NCBI GenBank assembly: GCA_964548165.1
Contig: CAZJQD010000022.1
Coordinates: 32,961-59,724, forward strand
Direction: 5' to 3'
DNA length: 26,764 bases
Source of the DNA: CAZJQD01 sp964548165 [NCBI: uncultured bacterium]
Lineage (GTDB): Bacteria > UBA8481
A program made the translations under genes and the position numbers. A model generated the notes under the pieces. That model worked only from the letters and a program-made list of their open reading frames with translations. It was not told where the DNA came from and did no database searches. Below, in pieces: positions 23,352-26,764 of the stretch (position 1 is its first letter; the number at the start of each line of letters is the position of its first letter).

Positions 23352-24820
23352 CGCGACGCCCGCGCAACACCCCGCCGCCGATCCGCAAGAAGGCAACCTC
23401 CGCGGCCCGGGCTCCAGGCGTCCCCAGGACGACCAGCGCCGTTCATAAGAACCCCTCCACCTCGGCTCCCGCTGACCTTGCCGGACCCGTAGAGGGCCCG
23501 CCGGAAAAGGTCCAGCCCAAGGCCCGCAAGAGGCGCAGTTCCGACACGCTCGATGGCATCCGCCGCCAGGCCGTCGCGCTCGCCGTGGACGGTCGCATCG
23601 ACGCGGAGGCGCTCATCGAGCTGACCGCGGGGCTCCCGGAGAACGACCCCGGGGCCATGGTCGACGTCGAGAAGATGCTCGTCGATGCCGGCATCACGGT
23701 CGTCGACACCGAGACCGAGGCCGACGACCTGCCGGAACCCCGGCACAGCGAGATGGACCCGCTCCAGATCTACATCATCGAGATCGGGCGCACCCCGCTC
23801 ATCGACGGCAAGACCGAGCTCTCGCTCGGCAAGCGCATGATGGACGCCAGCGCCCTCATCGAGAAGCTCGTCAAGCAGTCGGGCTTCTCGCTTGCTGACC
23901 TGCGGACGTTCGCGCCGGATGCCAGCTATGTCGAGAGCGCACCGACGATCGTCCGCGCGCCTTCAAACGGCGCGGTGACGACGTCCGCGAGCGGCAAGGC
24001 CATCTCACCGACCCGTCGGCGCCAGCTGGAAGGCATGGCCCGCCGCGTGATCGCCGCGGAAAAGGATCACGCCGAGGCCCAGCGTTCGCTCATCGAGGCC
24101 AACCTCCGGCTCGTCGTCTCGATCGCCAAGCGCTACGTCTACCACGGCCTCCACCTCCTCGACCTCATCAACGAGGGCAACCTCGGGCTCATCCGCGCCG
24201 TCGAGCGCTTTGACTATCGGCGCGGCTTCAAGTTCTCGACCTACGCCTCGTGGTGGATCCGCCAGGCCATCCGCCGCGCCATCGCCGACCAGGGCCGCCT
24301 CATCCGCGTCCCCGTCCACATGTCCGACTCCATCAGCCGCTGGATCAAGGTCACGCGCACTCTCTCGCAGAAGCTCGGCCGAGAACCCCGCGTCGCCGAG
24401 ATTGCCCGCGAGATGGGGCTGACCGAGCCTCGGCTCCTCGAGATCATGAAGGTCTCCCAGGAACCCTCCTCGCTCGAGGCCCCGCTGGCCGCCTCGCAGG
24501 ACTCGCCGCTCGCGGAGGTCGTCGAGGACATGGGCGCGATGTCGCCGTACCGGACCGTCCTCCAGCTCGCCTTCGGCGAGTACCTCGAGCGGATGCTCGC
24601 GACCTTGCAGGAGAAGGAACGCCGGATCCTCGAGATGCGCTTCGGGCTCCATGGCCAGCAGGAACACACGCTGGAGGAAGTGGGCAGGGTCCTGGGCATC
24701 ACCCGCGAGCGTGTCCGCCAGCTCGAGATGCGCGCCCTGAAGAAGCTCCGCCACCTGCGCCTGGCCGAGGAGATGCTCGGCATGCTCGCCGACATGGAGA
24801 ACAGGCGGGGCGAGGGATGA
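23348..24820 (+). CDS. Sigma-70 family RNA polymerase sigma factor with region 1.1 (RpoD/SigA-like)
   Basis: Sigma factor of 490 residues with nearly the full housekeeping layout. A basic N-terminal extension (1-63) leads to a region 1.1-like domain (about 64-122, ending LVDAGITVVD) and region 1.2 (about 136-166, DPLQIYIIEIGRTPLIDG). An 80-residue non-conserved segment follows. Region 2 (about 246-316) has LIEANLRLVVSIAKRY, DLINEGNLGLIRAVERFDYRRGFKFSTYASWWIRQAI; then region 3 with IRVPVHM; then region 4.2 helix-turn-helix TLEEVGRVLGITRERVRQLE (441-460). It could be the primary sigma factor or a group 2 relative; the departures in regions 1.2 and 3.2 lean toward group 2. The GTG start has a GGGAGG site 7 nt upstream and overlaps the acylphosphatase stop. 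Confidence 0.93.
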   Translation: MTRRPRNTPPPIRKKATSAARAPGVPRTTSAVHKNPSTSAPADLAGPVEGPPEKVQPKARKRRSSDTLDGIRRQAVALAVDGRIDAEALIELTAGLPENDPGAMVDVEKMLVDAGITVVDTETEADDLPEPRHSEMDPLQIYIIEIGRTPLIDGKTELSLGKRMMDASALIEKLVKQSGFSLADLRTFAPDASYVESAPTIVRAPSNGAVTTSASGKAISPTRRRQLEGMARRVIAAEKDHAEAQRSLIEANLRLVVSIAKRYVYHGLHLLDLINEGNLGLIRAVERFDYRRGFKFSTYASWWIRQAIRRAIADQGRLIRVPVHMSDSISRWIKVTRTLSQKLGREPRVAEIAREMGLTEPRLLEIMKVSQEPSSLEAPLAASQDSPLAEVVEDMGAMSPYRTVLQLAFGEYLERMLATLQEKERRILEMRFGLHGQQEHTLEEVGRVLGITRERVRQLEMRALKKLRHLRLAEEMLGMLADMENRRGEG

Positions 24821-24841
24821 ACGGCGCGCGCGTTCCGGGGC

Positions 24842-25519
24842 GTGCCGACTCGAGCATCCCCCGTGGCTGAAGACGTCGTCTTCAAGGAGGGCGCGGTCCT
24901 CTACTTCGAGCGCGATCCGGCGGAGCGCATCTTCATCATCCGGGCGGGGATCGTGGAGCTCCAGCGCGAGGTCCATGGCGTGGCCGCCCAGCGCGTGGCG
25001 GCTGGCGAGATCCTGGGCCTCGCCGAGGTGCTCAACGAGACCCCCCGCATCGCGACGGCGCGCGCGATCTCGGCCGTGCAGGCGACGGCGGTGAGCGCCG
25101 ACGAGTTCCGCAGCATGCTCTCCACCAACTTCGCCATCGGCCAGAAGCTCCTGACGTCCCTCTGCTCCGAGCTCCGCTCCATCGACGAGGTTATCGTGAA
25201 GCAGATGCGGGGTGGCATGGCGCAGTCGCTGGGGCGGGGCGTGGGACTGCGCATGATTGCCGACCACTTCCGCCGCAAGGGCATGAACCGCGCCGCGCGC
25301 TATGCCTACGGCCAGTTCCTCGCCGAGACCCCATCGGGCGAGGAACGCCTCGAGGCCATGCTCAACCTCGCCTCGCTCTGCGAGAAGGACGGCGAGCACG
25401 AGGTGGCGTTGCAGATCTACGAGAGCATGGTCGCCGAGAATCCGGAGGACCCCCGCCCGCAGGCCGCCTACCACCGGCTCAAGAGCGTCATGGACGCCTT
25501 CGGCGGGGGAGGCGCGTAA
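24842..25519 (+). CDS. Cyclic-nucleotide-binding-domain protein with helical (TPR-like) C-terminus
   Basis: The 225-residue protein has a cNMP-binding beta-barrel (about 14-100: VFKEGAVLYFERDPAERIFIIRAGIVELQR, VAAGEILGLAEVLNETPRIATARAI). It has no DNA-binding helix-turn-helix. Instead the last 80 residues look like tetratricopeptide-type helices (AARYAYGQFLAET, ALQIYESMVAENPEDPRPQAAYHRL), a protein-binding module. The usual phosphate-binding arginine/glutamate loop is degenerate (GLAEVLNETPRIATA), so the ligand is uncertain. The frame starts at GTG 24842; another GTG at 24863 is equally possible. It begins 21 bp after the sigma gene and ends in a TAATG overlap with the next cNMP-domain gene. 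Confidence 0.85.
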   Translation: MPTRASPVAEDVVFKEGAVLYFERDPAERIFIIRAGIVELQREVHGVAAQRVAAGEILGLAEVLNETPRIATARAISAVQATAVSADEFRSMLSTNFAIGQKLLTSLCSELRSIDEVIVKQMRGGMAQSLGRGVGLRMIADHFRRKGMNRAARYAYGQFLAETPSGEERLEAMLNLASLCEKDGEHEVALQIYESMVAENPEDPRPQAAYHRLKSVMDAFGGGGA

Positions 25520-26133
25520 TGTCCTCGCCGCTCCTCGACCGCTTCGGCCGGATCTACAACGCCGGGGACCTCCTCTTCTGCGAGTTCGAGGAGGGCAACG
25601 AGTGCTTCGTCGTCCACGAGGGGGAGATCTCGATCGTCAAGATCTCCGAGGGCGTCGAGAAGATCCTCGCCATCCTCGGCCCCGGCGACATCTTCGGAGA
25701 GATGGGTGTATTAGAGAAGAAGCCGCGGACCGCAACCGCCATCGCCGTCACGGACGTCACCGTCCTCGCCCTCGACCTCGCCGGGCTCCAGGCCATCATC
25801 AAGGCCCAGCCCGAGTTCGCCTGGAAGCTCGGCCGCACGCTCAGCCACCGCATCGTCGAGGCCTACCGCCACCTCGAGAACCTCGCGATCGAGAGCCCAA
25901 GGCTTCGGGTCATCGACATGCTCCTCTGGCGGATGCAGGAGCGCACGGAAGGCAATCCCGTCACGCCGCTCTCGCCGCAGGAAGTGGCCGACTACGCCGG
26001 GCTCCCGGTCGCCGAGGTCGACAAGGTCATGCGCGAATTCACCGAGCAGGGCCGCATCCGCCCGCGCGCCGACTCCATCGAGATCCTCGACGTCCGCAGT
26101 CTGCGCCGCCTCGTCAATCCCTCCTCGCGCTGA
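25519..26133 (+). CDS. Crp/Fnr-type cyclic-nucleotide-binding regulator
   Basis: The 204-residue protein has a cNMP-binding domain (about 13-110). Its phosphate-binding cassette is GPGDIFGEMGVLEKKPRTATAIA, closer to the canonical FGE...R-[ST]-A pattern than in the preceding protein. A long helix (RIVEAYRHLENLAI, about 111-130) and a C-terminal winged-helix-like region follow (about 150-195: PLSPQEVADYAGLPVAEVDKVMREFTEQGRIRPRADSIEILD), as in Crp-family transcription factors. The recognition helix is shorter and less basic than in Crp, so DNA binding is likely but not certain. A GGAGG site precedes the ATG, which overlaps the previous stop by 1 bp. Its end overlaps the convergent methyltransferase gene by 20 bp. 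Confidence 0.88.
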   Translation: MSSPLLDRFGRIYNAGDLLFCEFEEGNECFVVHEGEISIVKISEGVEKILAILGPGDIFGEMGVLEKKPRTATAIAVTDVTVLALDLAGLQAIIKAQPEFAWKLGRTLSHRIVEAYRHLENLAIESPRLRVIDMLLWRMQERTEGNPVTPLSPQEVADYAGLPVAEVDKVMREFTEQGRIRPRADSIEILDVRSLRRLVNPSSR

Positions 26134-26731
26134 GATTCAGCCAGCGGCCCTTGCGGTCCGCGTTCACGACGCCGTCCAGGGCCTCGATCCGGAACCCCGC
26201 CGACTTTACATAATGTAGAAGCTCGCTCTTGAGGTAGCTGGCGAAGAACCGGCCCGGGATCCAGGTCCCCGGATGAACGCCCTCGCGTTTCCCGTTATGC
26301 AGCGTCGCCACGAGCCGGCCGCCGGGCCGGAGCGCGGCGTGGAGGCGGCGAAGAACTCCTGGCAGAGCCTTCTTGGGCACGTGGATCAACGAGGCGTTGG
26401 CCCAGATGAGGTCGAATCCGGCCTGCGGCGGCGCATACGTCATCATGTCCTCGACCGTGAATCGAGCGCGCTTCCGGAAGCGCGCCGCCCGAATCCGTGC
26501 GCGTTCGACGAAAGTCGGCGTCGCGTCAACGCCCAGGACGTAGTGCCCGGCCCGGAGAAAGACCAGCGCGTCGTGACCGCTCCCACACCCGAGGTCGAGG
26601 ATGCGAGCGGGGGAGGCGAGCGTAGCAAGTGTGCGGGTCAGGAAGGCCGGCGTGCGGCCTGCCGCCTGGGACTCCCGCTTCTCGAACCGCTCCGCGTGAG
26701 CTTCATACGCGGCGACCGTCGGGTCCCCCAT
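26114..26731 (-). CDS. Class I SAM-dependent methyltransferase
   Basis: Small methyltransferase of 205 residues with a typical Rossmann fold. Motif I is ILDLGCGSGHDALVFL (about 44-59), motif II the acidic end of YVLGVDATPTFVERAR, then FTVEDMMTY, motif IV FDLIWANASLIHVPKKALPGVLRRLHAALRPGGRLVATLHNG, and a C-terminal LKSELLHYVKSAGFRIEAL. It is of the Methyltransf_11/25 type. The substrate cannot be told. The ATG at 26731 is the only good start. Upstream the window ends after 33 bp containing two copies of GGGAACCC. Its 3' end overlaps the Crp/Fnr-type gene by 20 bp, tail to tail. Confidence 0.92.
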   Translation of the reverse strand: MGDPTVAAYEAHAERFEKRESQAAGRTPAFLTRTLATLASPARILDLGCGSGHDALVFLRAGHYVLGVDATPTFVERARIRAARFRKRARFTVEDMMTYAPPQAGFDLIWANASLIHVPKKALPGVLRRLHAALRPGGRLVATLHNGKREGVHPGTWIPGRFFASYLKSELLHYVKSAGFRIEALDGVVNADRKGRWLNLSARRD

Positions 26732-26736
26732 CCGCG

Positions 26737-26764
26737 ATGGGTTCCCTGTTCGTGACGGGTTCCC
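26737..26764. repeat. Start of a possible 18-bp tandem repeat at the window edge
   Basis: GA[T/C]GGGTTCCC occurs at 26737-26746 and again at 26755-26764, exactly 18 bp apart, running into the window end. It lies just upstream of the methyltransferase gene. Only two partial units are visible, so it may be an array, a pair of operator half-sites, or chance. Confidence 0.3.

Noticed and set aside
24005-25474. Long minus-strand open frame (489 codons) opposite the sigma-70 and cNMP genes
   Set aside because: Antisense to highly conserved sigma regions 2-4; the product is low-complexity Leu/Glu/His/Ala-rich.
1-26764. tRNA, rRNA, CRISPR arrays or full insertion sequences
   Set aside because: No cloverleaf-like segment, regularly spaced repeat array or transposase gene was seen by eye; gaps are short and all are described. 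A covariance-model scan could not be run.

Overview
This is a GC-rich window (roughly two thirds G+C) packed with protein genes and almost no spacer. It looks like chromosome from a diderm (outer-membrane) bacterium. The evidence is a MacAB-like tripartite exporter with a membrane-fusion protein, an ECF sigma/anti-sigma pair, a hybrid sensor kinase with a periplasmic domain, and several proteins with signal peptides. No rRNA, tRNA or taxon marker lies in the window. The gene mix would fit a GC-rich, poorly studied phylum (for example Acidobacteriota, Myxococcota/Desulfobacterota-like groups, Eisenbacteria or Gemmatimonadota), but the sequence does not settle this.

Layout. (1) Bases 1-3515: an M3 oligopeptidase cut by the left edge meets, tail to tail, two minus-strand genes with their own promoters: an M29 aminopeptidase and protein-L-isoaspartate methyltransferase (pcm). 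This is a small protein-turnover/repair corner. (2) 3516-6781, minus strand: hybrid histidine kinase, single-domain response regulator and REC-GGDEF diguanylate cyclase, coupled head to tail, a likely phosphorelay ending in c-di-GMP. (3) 6897-11530, minus strand: ABC exporter genes in the order permease, permease, membrane-fusion protein, ATPase. A 177-bp inverted-repeat (MITE-like) element flanked by 7-bp direct repeats sits between the two permease genes. (4) 11566-16470, minus strand: ECF sigma factor, zinc-finger anti-sigma factor, von Willebrand A (VWA) protein, six-helix membrane protein, and a HEAT-repeat protein ending in an archaemetzincin-like protease domain. (5) 16521-20229, minus strand: EcsC-family protein, SsnA-type amidohydrolase, serine hydroxymethyltransferase (glyA). 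(6) 20291-26133, plus strand: seven tightly spaced genes, namely an unknown protein with a C-terminal zinc ribbon, a threonine-synthase-like PLP enzyme, an XdhC/CoxI protein, acylphosphatase, a sigma-70 family factor with region 1.1, and two cyclic-nucleotide-binding-domain proteins. (7) A class I methyltransferase converges on them at the right edge.

The most unusual signal is in region 4. The VWA protein and the anti-sigma factor, otherwise unrelated, end in virtually the same 15-residue tail (ATMGQNQA[A/S]LSAGIY followed by the stop). The codons differ mostly at silent third positions, so the tail appears to be kept by selection on the protein. Both tails are predicted to be periplasmic. 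With the adjacent membrane-anchored metzincin, this suggests an undescribed envelope-sensing module in which a shared C-terminal tag is read by a common partner or protease. That reading is inference. The tail identity itself is seen directly.
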